Assembly: GCA_036877525.1 (NCBI GenBank)
Contig: JAZGTH010000063.1
Location: 3,560,001-3,624,000 of the forward strand
DNA: 64,000 nt
DNA from: Chromobotia macracanthus
Taxonomy: Eukaryota; Chordata; Actinopteri; Cypriniformes; Botiidae
Reading direction: 5' to 3'
Below, one piece after another: positions 60,101 through 64,000 of the stretch. The notes beneath the pieces are model-generated. The model was not told the DNA's origin and searched no databases. It worked only from the letters and a program-made list of their open reading frames with translations. Each line of letters starts with the position of its first letter. Position 1 is the stretch's first letter. A program made the translations under genes and the position numbers.

Positions 60101-61229
60101 AAGTGTTAATTGATCATTCAGTCAGGTGTACCTGTAAACAATGCTATCATGCCATGCAAATTTGTAGAATAAAATGCACAACTATTATTAGCAAAATTAA
60201 TATCCAGTCCCAATCAATGTGTGAAGCACCATCACACAATCCACACACGGATACCTTCAAAATCAATCGAGTCATCAGACATTGATCCATCATCAACATG
60301 AACAGGCACTGCAGGAAATGTGTATGTTTAACACACAACAGTGACCACCATTACAGCTATCATCATGTTAAAGTGTGCTCATATCCTTTAAAACTGAAAC
60401 TGATTTAACCACTGTACTCTTACATTACACTTCAGTGAAAAGCTTCAGAAAAGCTTCAGTGATTCAAGGAAAAATATAATAATACTGCACTGAATCAGCA
60501 GGGGGCGAGTGAATGATTTAAACAAAAGATAAAATTTTGGGAAACTATTTCTGATTGATTGACCAAACGATCGAGTGGTTGAGTGATTGATCGATCGATC
60601 AATAAATGTTCCTCACCTTCTTCATCAGACACATCGAGAACTTCCGTCATGGTCTCTGGAACGTTTAGCTTGTGTTTCTCCGTCACCGTCTGTATGAAAA
60701 CAAACAAATAATATATAATACAGTAAAAAACTCTCAGTCTATCTATTATTTAGGACCATGGATATGTGTTTAATAAACTTGCCGTTGTTGTTGTGATAAT
60801 TTCCTCTGTCACAACCCTCAGTGTGTCAACCACAGAGATGTAACCAAGACGACGAGCAATGGACAGAGCCGTGTTTCCATTCTACACATAATACACACAA
60901 CCTCCACAGATTAATACAGAGTGTGTGTATTCGTGTGTGTGTTTGTTTATGTGCATGTGTGTGTTCTTGTGTGTGTTCTTGTGTGTTCTTGTGCATGTGT
61001 GTGTACTTGTGCATGTGTGTGTTCTTGTGCATGTGTGTGTACTTGTGCATGTGTGTGTTCTTGCGCATGTGTGTATTCATGTGTTTGTTTTTGCGCATGT
61101 GTTTGTTTTTGCGCATGTGTGTGTTCTTGTGTGTTCTTGTGCATGTGTGTGTGTATGTGTATTCATGTGTTTGTTCTTGTATATGTGTGTGTTCTTGTGC
61201 ATGTGTATGTGCGTGTTCTTGGGTGTGTG

Positions 61230-61262
<33 letters not shown>

Positions 61263-63567
61263 TGTGTACTTACTACAGTGATGGCATTGGGTTTGGCTCC
61301 ATACTGGAGTAAAACATTAATAATGTGTGTATTGCCTTGTTGCGCAGCCTGATGTAGAGGAGTGTATCCATTCTGAAAAGACACAGTTTATACTTCTCAA
61401 CACACCTGAAACATGTTTCAGTCTTCAGTGAACACTTGACAAACACTTACTTACTGTGTGTCATTTTATATGAAGACAAAATAACTACAAATAAAAGACA
61501 AATATACGAATGTGAAGAGAATGAGAAACCTTTGTTTTAGCATTGACACTGGCTCCACTTTTCAAGAGGAAATTAACCATCTTAGCGTTTCCATAGTGAC
61601 AGGCCACAATCAGAGGAGTGTATCCCAGCTGAAACAGTGTTTAAATGTATCACTTATTCAGTGAAATGTAATACATTTTAAATAATATATTTTGTAAAAT
61701 ATTTTACAATACATACTTTCAAAAATGTTCTACATTACCAGAGGAAATCAAACATTTTTAAACAGATTTGAAGTACAATAATTCATTTCTTACTTTGGTC
61801 TGCTGGTCGATTTTGCCACTGTGCTTCACTAAGATCTCAGCAACACCAACTTTGTCTTCTTGGGCAGCAAGATGAAGGGAAGTCAGTCCACTCTAAAACA
61901 AACAAACAAATGAACAAATCAAATCAGAGATCGCTACACAGTAACAGAGCAGAAAACTCATGAACTAGTCAAAGCAGAGATGTGTACACAACAACGGAGC
62001 AGAAAACACCTGAACCAATCAAAGCAGAGAGATCTCTAGACAACAACAGAGCAGGAAACACATGAACCAATCAAAGCAGAGATCTCTACAAATTAACAGA
62101 GCAGGAAACACATGAACCAATCAAAGCAGAGATCTTTACACGACAGGGCAGGAGATACTCACCACTAAACATTCTACAAAAGTTAAATGCAGGGTCAGCA
62201 ATCTTTTTCAGAAAACATTTTATGTTGGTTGGAAGTCTCTTCATATCCTGATAGCAATTGGTAAGTGACGTGGTTTAAATGTTTATATAAATAAGTATCT
62301 TCTGTGGAAGGCGCAGAACCATAAAATGTTTATCCAATCATTGCATTCGGGCCATAGGAGGCCCTACCTGCCTGTCAATCTTTTTTGCAAACACATCACA
62401 TTTATGAGTTTTGGGAGAGTGTGGCTTTGGAGATCAGTCATGAGGGAGGGTGGGATTGCCTACCCTAACTTTAAAAAACACTGTAATCCATAATGCACAG
62501 AATCCACATGCTGCTATTTTTGTGTCAGAACACCTGGATGCCAACCTCCATTTGTTCAGAACACAAACAGTCATTCATACACCTTAACTGTGAATTGAAA
62601 GAGCTGAGGCGACAGACGGTACGAAACAGATGGCATGAAACAAGCCATCAAATGTTTGATAAATCACTATTTATAAATAATCAAAATCATTTATAATGGG
62701 GCTTTATTTTTGCACAAGGCTGAAATATTGACAGTGAGAACAAAATCTTGAGAAGTGCTTCAGTTCTCGAGTGCTTTAGATGCTGAAAGCAAGAAATCTG
62801 GGCATTTCTCTAGATTCTGACCTCATAAGAGGGTCATTTGACACTCATTTACCTTGGTGGGTGCATTGACAAGAGCTCCTCTCTGCAGAAGCAGAGCAGC
62901 CATTTCTCTGTGGCCCTCCTGAGATACCAGATGCAGCGGCGTCACGCCCTGCTTGGTCTGGATGTTGGTTTCTGCTCCATACTGCAGAAGTGTGGTGGCT
63001 ATTTCCATCTGATTCTTCTTTGCCGCGATATGGAGGGGCGTGTATCCATTCTGCATGAAGACAAAGAGACACATGTATAGTACAGGCAACCAGAAAACAG
63101 GGCTGAAGATACTCAATGCATGTCTAGTTTTTTAGACATTGTATTAAATTGCTTGGTTATAAGAACGTTATTCAAACCTTTTTTAAATTCTTTTAAATTC
63201 AATTTTCAATTAAAAAAAATCAAAAATTCAATTTAAATTCAAGTACCATTTTAAAATGTGCCACTAACCACTTAAGAATAACATTTTTGATACATATAAT
63301 ATATAAGGTTGGAAAAGTATTCTACTCATGTTATGCAAAAATACTTTTATTCATTTTGAGAGAACATTTAGAGAACCTTAGCCAACAGTCTGAGAACATT
63401 TCCTGTTAGCTGGGACATCAGTGTATTCTTGAAACAGGTGGAGTTCTGTTCTGATAAAGTCCTCTCACCTTAGCTGTGGCATGGGGAGATGCCCCTTTGT
63501 CCAGAAGTAGGAGCGCCACCTTCTGGTTATCATAGTGTGCAGCAACATGGAGAGGCGTGAGACCGTT
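23929..63567 (-). CDS. ank2: ank2, ankyrin-B (gene span, 5' end outside window)
   Basis: Giant ankyrin gene linking membrane proteins (ion channels, exchangers, L1-family adhesion molecules) to spectrin. About 35 exons with consistent splice sites and codon phases encode, in order: ankyrin repeats 18-24, linker, ZU5-ZU5-UPA, two short exons, a 4,959-bp neuronal-type giant exon, the death domain, a 10,441-bp Ser-Pro repeat exon, a 1,044-bp exon and the C-terminal regulatory domain. ANK2 rather than ANK1 or ANK3 is indicated by the giant exon, which shares blocks such as [20 protein letters not shown] and HKTPDSIEPSPTKESPCRDS with 440-kDa ankyrin-B. The ANK2/CAMK2D tail-to-tail arrangement supports this. 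The early ankyrin repeats and promoters lie beyond the right edge. Confidence 0.96.
24370..24495. mobile_element. Short inverted-repeat DNA element
   Basis: An element ending in the TIR-like aacccagcattcttt, with a partly decayed partner atgcggggttgcttt at the left end. Internal palindromic blocks (aaccatggttgg-type) are typical of a cypriniform MITE. It lies in the last ank2 intron. Confidence 0.45.
24776..24867 (-). CDS. ank2: ank2 C-terminal exon (ALSFVGGFGKVLLPHLVEKE)
   Basis: A 92-bp exon in no simple long frame, recovered by phase. The acceptor is atgtctag and the donor gtctgg. It encodes ALSFVGGFGKVLLPHLVEKE VVKEDGSLVR plus two bases of Arg. The mammalian equivalent is ALSYTGNQMKVHLPSLVENE VLKEDGTIIKR. 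Phase 0 in, phase 2 out, which exactly bridges its two neighbours. The donor GTCTGG is a weak match to consensus. Confidence 0.88.
24981..25169 (-). CDS. ank2: ank2 C-terminal exon (KVSKVIKTTVV)
   Basis: A 189-bp exon (acceptor aatttag, donor gtcaga), phase 0 to 0. It encodes VTFSEPFAYGGATASEFEEE, PVQGRKVSKVIKTTVVQGER, MEKHIGDPSLSSDLPSAKDD, FEK. EGRKVSKVIKTTVV and the DLPSAKDDFE block are diagnostic of the ankyrin-B regulatory domain. Confidence 0.95.
25213..25572. mobile_element. MITE with TTAAAGCTGCA ends
   Basis: Begins taaagctgcaacctgcgatt and ends actgcagctttaa, with the internal block gcaccatctacagcac. It is related to the element at 58353-58799, which shares its left end and the gcaccatctaca block. 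It sits in an ank2 intron. Confidence 0.6.
25843..26007 (-). CDS. ank2: ank2 C-terminal exon (ITRKVIRKYVSADG)
   Basis: A 165-bp exon (acceptor ccacacag, donor gtgtgt), phase 0 to 0. It encodes ITRKVIRKYVSADGVERDEV, MVEGAPQEPIIVDEADGFSK, VVKRTVVRSGGDQTQ. It matches the vertebrate ankyrin segment TRKIIRRYVSSEGxEKEE...PVxxEEGDGYSKVIKR. Confidence 0.95.
26134..26217 (-). CDS. ank2: ank2 C-terminal exon (EEQYTDEHGNMVVKK)
   Basis: An 84-bp exon (acceptor ttttag, donor gtaaac), phase 0 to 0, encoding GDDIPEIPPQTLTEEQYTDE HGNMVVKK. The human form is MPEIPPETVTEEEYIDEHGH TVVKK. Confidence 0.95.
26824..26913 (-). CDS. ank2: ank2 C-terminal exon (VVRRRVIIQ)
   Basis: A 90-bp exon (acceptor gctcttag, donor gtacct), phase 0 to 0, encoding EIAEELGLLSDSSEEEVLTT RVVRRRVIIQ. 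It is acidic followed by basic, as in mammalian ankyrin-B. Confidence 0.94.
26914..27478 (-). other. ank2 intron, nothing recognised
   Basis: A 565-bp AT-rich intron; open frames on both strands have no family features. Confidence 0.5.
27479..28522 (-). CDS. ank2: ank2 large exon of the C-terminal region (348 codons)
   Basis: A 1,044-bp exon (acceptor ttgtacag, donor gtaaga), phase 0 to 0. The N-terminal part is polar and low in recognisable motifs. Near residues 215-235 it has TDSIDSEAEFFDCRQTFSDT, an acidic EFFDCRQ-type motif. It ends with HSLAEELPPREGAQYGDDDE DSLGR, leading straight into the EIAEELG exon. It is probably part of the muscle/alternative C-terminal region of ankyrin-B together with the preceding giant exon, and is disordered by composition. 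There are no membrane segments. Confidence 0.9.
28881..39321 (-). CDS. ank2: ank2 giant post-death-domain exon of Ser-Pro repeats (10,441 bp, 3,480 codons)
   Basis: A single open exon between acceptor atttgttag and donor gtaaga. It enters in phase 2 and leaves in phase 0, compatible with its neighbours. Apart from the ends, it is a low-complexity, acidic, Ser/Pro/Glu/Asp-rich protein made of degenerate units of about 24 residues such as YRSSSPESxxS followed by EYRPLSPDSPVPQF. Each unit holds several Ser-Pro dipeptides. A conserved module (YKAV...SHVYDPxYKGETFCSKPG) occurs three times. A central part is an array of ~497-residue higher-order repeats (see repeat entries). It lies after the death domain, so it is not the mammalian neuronal giant exon. 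Its place matches that of muscle-specific C-terminal exons reported for ankyrins (obscurin-binding forms), but homology is not shown here. It contains no enzyme fold or transmembrane helix that I can recognise. Confidence 0.93.
30133..30252 (-). other. ank2: Conserved YKAV/YKGETF module, copy 3 (C-terminal)
   Basis: Encodes PKYKLVYKAVPSALISHVYD followed by PQYKGETFCSKPGVFEYAG inside the Ser-Pro exon. It is far more conserved between its copies than the surrounding repeats. Confidence 0.8.
30790..36225 (-). repeat. ank2: Coding higher-order tandem repeat, ~1,491-bp unit, about 3.6 copies
   Basis: The same sequence returns at 31297, 32788, 34279 and 35782, spacings of 1491, 1491 and 1503 bp. 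The three lower units are almost identical at the base level. The uppermost (about 35.58-36.2 kb) has a diverged part around 35590-35740. Each unit of about 497 codons is itself two related halves, each starting FDDxVIDLRRSSPxSITS, and these are built from ~24-residue Ser-Pro units. The array lies wholly inside the giant exon and keeps its frame, since 1491 = 3 x 497. Confidence 0.95.
36847..36968 (-). other. ank2: Conserved YKAV/YKGETF module, copy 2 (middle)
   Basis: Encodes KYALVYKAEFRSHVAKIFDP followed by HYKGETFCTKPGVLEFNED. It separates the N-terminal Ser-Pro block from the tandem array. Confidence 0.8.
39156..39236 (-). other. ank2: Conserved YKAV/YKGETF module, copy 1 (N-terminal, shorter)
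   Basis: Encodes FFTLYKAVPWRLQSHVYDPV YQGATVP near the start of the giant exon (about residues 29-55). It shares the YKAV...SHVYDP.Y.G core with the other two copies but lacks FCSKPG. Confidence 0.7.
39423..39585 (-). CDS. ank2: ank2 exon after the death domain
   Basis: Acceptor ctgtgcag. It encodes (E)GFSALQEDMDSPRSGRRTET, SQRGPVVASVEDLSCASPNV, FQKEKLRTEEEKSS. GFSxLQE follows YAEIEQTIxLDHSE in mammalian ankyrin-B too. The downstream border is chosen at a weak donor, TCAGA|gtacga (39422). It is the only nearby GT giving phase 2, which the next exon needs. The frame itself stays open to 39275, so a different end is possible. Confidence 0.75.
40034..40180 (-). CDS. ank2: ank2 exon: end of death domain
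   Basis: A 147-bp exon (acceptor tttacag, donor gtatgg), phase 1 to 1. It encodes STLMKTLTKINRMDIVHLIE, TKIVQSSLEQSSHTYAEIEQ, TISLDHSE. KINRMDIVHLxE is the last death-domain helix of ankyrins. Confidence 0.95.
40283..40414 (-). CDS. ank2: ank2 exon: death domain core
   Basis: A 132-bp exon (acceptor caactag, donor gtaaga), phase 1 to 1. It encodes ELARELEFSDVQINQIRNEN, PNSLQDQSHALIKLWKEREG, KNAS. IENPNSLQDQSHALLKxWxxRxG is the ankyrin death-domain signature. Confidence 0.96.
41160..41237 (-). CDS. ank2: ank2 exon: start of death domain
   Basis: A 78-bp exon (acceptor atttgcag, donor gtaaat), phase 1 to 1, encoding (V)DPQDEADRKEGRLAVIADHL GFSWS. The human form is DPQDEQERIEERLAYIADHL GFSWT. 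Because the neuronal giant exon is also phase 1 to 1, this exon can join directly to the 48880 microexon when the giant exon is skipped. Confidence 0.95.
41726..46684 (-). CDS. ank2: ank2 neuronal giant exon (440-kDa ankyrin-B type)
   Basis: A 4,959-bp exon (1,653 codons), phase 1 to 1. The acceptor CACAATGGAAG|AC gives N/Y-DEDTETTET; the donor is TCAAG|gtatcg. It shares ordered blocks with the mammalian exon that makes axonal 440-kDa ankyrin-B. Near the start is [20 protein letters not shown], then EPFEIMEKVKEDLEKVSEIL and EETPIGSIKEKVKALQKKVE. Next come ETMSVRELMRAFQTGQNPSK, SHKTPDSIEPSPTKESPCRD and EDDEAFAARLKEEEQKILGL, followed by [20 protein letters not shown] and, last, SVEFFEEISHEAAKVVESLA. 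In mammals it encodes an extended, unstructured region for axonal targeting and microtubule interaction. The mammalian 12-residue tandem repeats (KTERHSPVSPSS-type) are missing, so it is shorter than the ~2,085-codon human exon. Confidence 0.95.
46685..48879 (-). other. ank2 intron upstream of the neuronal giant exon
   Basis: A 2.2-kb AT-rich intron. No conserved coding segment or named element was recognised. Confidence 0.5.
48880..48901 (-). CDS. ank2: ank2 22-nt microexon
   Basis: An exon of 22 bp (GTGAACCGAACACTTGAGAA plus AT) between a strong acceptor (tttttctttacag) and donor gtaaga. It encodes VNRTLEK plus one base, in the place of mammalian IDMTSEK(N). It takes the frame from phase 0 (preceding 33-bp exon) to phase 1. 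That is exactly what both the giant exon and the death-domain exon need. Confidence 0.82.
49261..49293 (-). CDS. ank2: ank2 small exon ESDSEQEADEE
   Basis: A 33-bp exon (acceptor ctcctcaaag, donor gtaact) encoding ESDSEQEADEE, phase 0 to 0. The mammalian equivalent is ESESDQEQEEE directly after LNITLPIYTK. Confidence 0.9.
49785..49907 (-). CDS. ank2: ank2 exon: end of UPA domain
   Basis: A 123-bp exon (acceptor cttgcag, donor gtaaga), phase 0 to 0. It encodes IRDNTQEPCGRLSFTKDPRS, YRNLTHNAVCNLNITLPAYS, K. QEPCGRLSFxKxP and ICNLNITLP are conserved across ankyrins. Confidence 0.96.
50012..50137 (-). CDS. ank2: ank2 exon: UPA domain
   Basis: A 126-bp exon (acceptor cattttag, donor gtgagt), phase 0 to 0. 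It encodes [40 protein letters not shown], IK. Nearly identical to ankyrin-B of other vertebrates. Confidence 0.96.
50474..50564. mobile_element. Short hairpin element (gtgccacag...ctgtggcac)
   Basis: Starts gtgccacagaagaacctttt and ends gaagaaccatctgtggcacc, with the two ends complementary. It is probably a small fold-back repeat in an ank2 intron; the element name is unknown. Confidence 0.45.
50678..50906 (-). CDS. ank2: ank2 exon: second ZU5 / UPA (FWLIDCRQ)
   Basis: A 229-bp exon (acceptor ccctgcag, donor gtgggt), phase 2 to 0. It encodes FWLIDCRQVQESVNFASQVY, RDIICVPYMAKFVIFAKTHD, PIEARLRCFCMTDDKMDKTL, EQQENFTEVARSRDVE. Matches mammalian ankyrin-B almost residue for residue. Confidence 0.97.
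51314..51410 (-). CDS. ank2: ank2 exon: second ZU5 (GGTTPAQWEDITG)
   Basis: A 97-bp exon (acceptor atacaaag, donor gtgtgt), phase 1 to 2. It encodes GTTPAQWEDITGTTPLTFTN DCVSFTTNVSA plus a split Arg. Confidence 0.96.
51669..51876 (-). CDS. ank2: ank2 exon: second ZU5
   Basis: A 208-bp exon (acceptor tggccag, donor gtgaga), phase 0 to 1. It encodes [87 protein letters not shown] is a hallmark of the ankyrin ZU5 domain. Confidence 0.97.
52259..52470 (-). CDS. ank2: ank2 exon: ZU5 junction ([19 protein letters not shown])
   Basis: A 212-bp exon (acceptor aatcatag, donor gtaaat), phase 1 to 0. It encodes (G)[70 protein letters not shown]. Confidence 0.97.
52686..52840 (-). CDS. ank2: ank2 exon: first ZU5 (VIVEIPHFASLRGKERELV)
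   Basis: A 155-bp exon (acceptor gaaatcag, donor gtgagc), phase 2 to 1. It encodes PVIVEIPHFASLRGKERELV, ILRSETGESWKEHHCEYTEE, ELNQILNGMDE. The spectrin-binding ZU5 surface lies here. Confidence 0.97.
52841..53638 (-). other. ank2 intron, nothing recognised
   Basis: A 798-bp intron between ZU5 exons; AT-rich, with no recognised element or exon. Confidence 0.5.
53639..53737 (-). CDS. ank2: ank2 cassette exon in first ZU5 (KLHLPTAPPPLNEGESLVSR)
   Basis: A 99-bp exon (acceptor gatgacag, donor gtagga), phase 2 to 2, so it can be skipped without changing frame. It encodes KLHLPTAPPPLNEGESLVSR ILQLGPPGTKFLG. The same cassette is known in mammalian ankyrin-B isoforms. Its second half (EGESLVSRILQLGPPGTKFLG) looks like the end of the upstream exon (EGDGLASRLIEVGPSGAQFLG). 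Confidence 0.92.
54890..55065. mobile_element. Angel-like MITE (ttcaccc...actatc)
   Basis: Begins aaaagaatagttcacccaaa, contains tcatttactcatcctcatgt and ends gagtaaactatcactttaag. This is a typical short cypriniform fold-back element with roughly complementary ends. A decayed relative lies at 4775-4860. Confidence 0.6.
55134..55357 (-). pseudogene. ank2: ank2 exon: first ZU5, with one-base deletion (frameshift)
   Basis: A 224-bp exon (acceptor actgcag, donor gtaagc). It reads [26 protein letters not shown] in one frame. It then needs a +1 shift to continue as PPRKCSAPTRVTCRLVKRHR, LATMPPMMEGDGLASRLIEV, GPSGAQFLG. The break is in a run of C on the coding strand (five C where six are needed; GGGGG at 55275-55279 on the + strand). 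The flanking phases demand 225 bp, so the exon is one base short. Read as written the protein would stop at 55231-55233. All other ank2 exons are intact, so a sequencing or assembly error in the homopolymer is more likely than a true null allele. The typing as pseudogene marks only the broken frame. Confidence 0.9.
56310..56606. mobile_element. MITE with CCCAGCTAACA terminal inverted repeats, copy 1
   Basis: A 297-bp element starting CCCAGCTAACAATTTTAGGT and ending TTCCCTGTTAGCTGGG. The ends are inverted repeats. It lies in an ank2 intron. Related copies are at 59147-59463 and 63152-63414. Confidence 0.8.
57422..57501 (-). CDS. ank2: ank2 linker exon (TENLDNIALSSSPAHSG)
   Basis: An 80-bp exon (acceptor ccttcag-type at 57502, donor gtacag), phase 0 to 2, encoding GSRDNEKDWETENLDNIALS SSPAHS plus a split Gly. 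The mammalian form is [20 protein letters not shown]. Confidence 0.94.
57745..57842. repeat. Poly-A / poly-T low-complexity block
   Basis: About 100 bp of A-runs and T-runs able to fold back on themselves, in an ank2 intron. No gene. Confidence 0.8.
57962..58049 (-). CDS. ank2: ank2 linker exon (SLDRSYTPTHQGYYPAKHYG)
   Basis: An 88-bp exon (acceptor ttcatcag, donor gtaaag), phase 2 to 0, encoding SLDRSYTPTHQGYYPAKHYG MLEDMIYSNQ. It sits where mammals have SSDRSHTLSHASYLRDSAVM. It is moderately conserved. Confidence 0.88.
58353..58799. mobile_element. MITE with AAAGCTGCAATxCGT terminal inverted repeats
   Basis: Begins aaagctgcaatacgtcactt and ends aagttacggattgcagcctt (inverted). It has internal gcaccatctacag and a block (aatggtgtagaatagtttta) that recurs near 59757-59778. 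It is related to 25213-25572. It is inside an ank2 intron. Confidence 0.7.
58893..59034 (-). CDS. ank2: ank2 linker exon ([20 protein letters not shown])
   Basis: A 142-bp exon (acceptor tgtacag, donor gtagat), phase 1 to 2. It encodes [46 protein letters not shown]. Mammalian ankyrin-B has [40 protein letters not shown]. Confidence 0.96.
59147..59463. mobile_element. MITE with CCCAGCTAACA terminal inverted repeats, copy 2
   Basis: A 317-bp element starting CCCAGCTAACAATTTTAGGT and ending ACGTTCCCTGTCAGCTGGG. Same family as 56310-56606, slightly diverged. Confidence 0.8.
60255..60308 (-). CDS. ank2: ank2 putative cassette exon (VPVHVDDGSMSDDSIDFE)
   Basis: A 54-bp exon (acceptor tcctgcag, donor gtatcc), phase 1 to 1. 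It would insert VPVHVDDGSMSDDSIDFE between VLDVSDEE and GDDTMTGD. Both flanking exons join in frame with or without it. The acidic composition fits the linker. I do not recall it in mammalian isoforms, so it is marked putative. Confidence 0.7.
60617..60689 (-). CDS. ank2: ank2 linker exon (TVTEKHKLNVPETMTEVLDV)
   Basis: A 73-bp exon (acceptor catacag, donor gtgagg), phase 0 to 1, encoding TVTEKHKLNVPETMTEVLDV SDEE. Practically identical to mammalian ankyrin-B after the last ankyrin repeat. Confidence 0.96.
60783..60881 (-). CDS. ank2: ank2 exon: ankyrin repeat 24 (last), GC donor
   Basis: A 99-bp exon (acceptor tgtgtag). It encodes NGNTALSIARRLGYISVVDT LRVVTEEIITTTT. The exon end required by the next exon's phase is followed by GCAAGT, not GT, so this looks like a GC-AG intron. 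Confidence 0.93.
60920..61262 (+). repeat. GT-rich minisatellite (gtgtgtgttcttgtgcat)
   Basis: About 340 bp of imperfect units such as gtgtgtgttcttgtgcat and gtgtgtacttgtgcat, ending in a pure (TG)n. It lies in the intron between ankyrin-repeat exons 23 and 24 and creates long Cys/Val/Phe or His/Thr frames that are not genes. Confidence 0.93.
61274..61372 (-). CDS. ank2: ank2 exon: ankyrin repeat 23
   Basis: A 99-bp exon (acceptor cttttcag, donor gtaagt), phase 0 to 0. It encodes NGYTPLHQAAQQGNTHIINV LLQYGAKPNAITV, one full 33-residue repeat. Confidence 0.97.
61530..61628 (-). CDS. ank2: ank2 exon: ankyrin repeat 22
   Basis: A 99-bp exon (acceptor gtttcag, donor gtttct), phase 0 to 0. It encodes LGYTPLIVACHYGNAKMVNF LLKSGASVNAKTK. 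Confidence 0.97.
61794..61892 (-). CDS. ank2: ank2 exon: ankyrin repeat 21
   Basis: A 99-bp exon (acceptor gttttag, donor gtaaga), phase 0 to 0. It encodes SGLTSLHLAAQEDKVGVAEI LVKHSGKIDQQTK. Confidence 0.97.
61919..62152 (+). repeat. ~58-bp minisatellite, 4 copies
   Basis: Four imperfect units around cagagcaggaaacacatgaa followed by ccaatcaaagcagagatctc, in the intron between the repeat-20 and repeat-21 exons. The rest of this intron (62153-62852) shows nothing recognised. Confidence 0.85.
62853..63050 (-). CDS. ank2: ank2 exon: ankyrin repeats 19-20
   Basis: A 198-bp double-repeat exon (acceptor catgcag, donor gtaaat), phase 0 to 0. It encodes NGYTPLHIAAKKNQMEIATT LLQYGAETNIQTK and QGVTPLHLVSQEGHREMAAL LLQRGALVNAPTK. 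Confidence 0.97.
63152..63414. mobile_element. MITE with CCCAGCTAACA ends, copy 3 (left end decayed)
   Basis: Ends TTTCCTGTTAGCTGGG like the copies at 56310 and 59147 and has the same internal gttataagaacgttattcaa block; the left terminus is lost or diverged. Confidence 0.65.
63469..63567 (-). CDS. ank2: ank2 exon: ankyrin repeat 18
   Basis: A 99-bp exon (acceptor ccctgcag, donor gtgaga), phase 0 to 0. It encodes NGLTPLHVAAHYDNQKVALL LLDKGASPHATAK. It is the most 5' ank2 exon in the window; 63568-64000 is intron with nothing recognised. Confidence 0.96.
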
Positions 63568-64000
63568 CTGCAGGGGTCAGTGGAAGGTTACAGGGGAACC
63601 GTTAGCATCGCAAAAGCATTAAACAAGCCCCACCACACATATGAACTATTTAACAAAAGCACATGTTAACAGGGATTGTTATAGTGTGTTATTGTGTGTG
63701 TTATAATAAATGTTATGGCCTATATTAGTGGGCAGGCTCTGGACCAATCAAATCCAGGCTCCTTATTAACAAAAAAGGAAGAAAATAATGTTGTTTTTCT
63801 TTTTAATAAAACAAAAATGTTATCAGAAAGAGAAACTATGCTTACCGGTGCTCTTGCTGACAACATAGTCTGTATGTATTTCTTTTAAACAAAATTCTAT
63901 GAATTAATCTCTACATGATTCATGCTTTCGATGATATCTGCACAGTACACCAACAAAATCCACCAAAATGCATGTGAACAATATAATAATGTAAATGTTT

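Noticed and set aside
60821..61384. Cys/Val-rich and His/Thr-rich frames, at first sight like a secreted cysteine-rich protein
   Set aside because: Generated by the GT-rich minisatellite between two ankyrin-repeat exons.

Overview
The window looks like nuclear DNA of a ray-finned fish, probably a cypriniform. It is intron-rich, AT-rich between exons, and full of simple repeats and short inverted-repeat DNA elements of the kind common in these fish. It holds the 3' parts of two large genes lying tail to tail. camk2d (Ca2+/calmodulin-dependent kinase II delta) is on the + strand, about 0.5-20.3 kb. ank2 (ankyrin-2/ankyrin-B) is on the - strand, about 63.6 down to 23.9 kb. The same convergent CAMK2D/ANK2 neighbourhood is known in mammals. 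Both genes continue outside the window on their 5' sides, so no start codon or promoter is visible for either.

camk2d, 540-20271: kinase-domain exons from the catalytic HRD loop onward, the autoinhibitory/calmodulin-binding exon, a set of variable-linker exons and the association domain. The linker exons include a KRKS nuclear-localisation exon, a neuronal-type EPQTTVIHNP exon, and a 291-bp frame-preserving exon that would insert a transmembrane segment. Exon borders were set by GT/AG sites and by matching codon phase. One linker intron holds a 58-bp minisatellite array and a near-perfect 88-bp-arm hairpin.

20.3-23.9 kb: 3' UTRs and intergenic DNA, with candidate poly(A) signals for both genes and a 32-bp minisatellite.

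ank2, read from 63.6 kb downward: ankyrin repeats 18-24 (63.6-60.8 kb), the linker (60.7-57.4 kb), the ZU5-ZU5-UPA spectrin-binding supermodule (55.4-49.8 kb), and two small exons (49.3 and 48.9 kb). Then comes the neuronal giant exon of the 440-kDa type (46684-41726), the death domain (41.2-40.0 kb) and a short exon (39.6-39.4 kb). A second, 10,441-bp giant exon follows (39321-28881), then a 1,044-bp exon and the C-terminal regulatory exons, ending at the stop at 23929. If every exon listed were used, the ank2 part in this window would encode about 6,800 residues.

The most unusual features are: (1) the huge post-death-domain ank2 exon, made of nested Ser-Pro repeats with nearly identical 1,491-bp tandem units; (2) the putative membrane-spanning cassette exon in the camk2d linker; (3) a one-base frameshift in a ZU5 exon; (4) a cassette exon in ZU5 that resembles the end of the preceding exon. 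All family assignments rest on remembered protein sequence and exon-phase bookkeeping; no database search was run.
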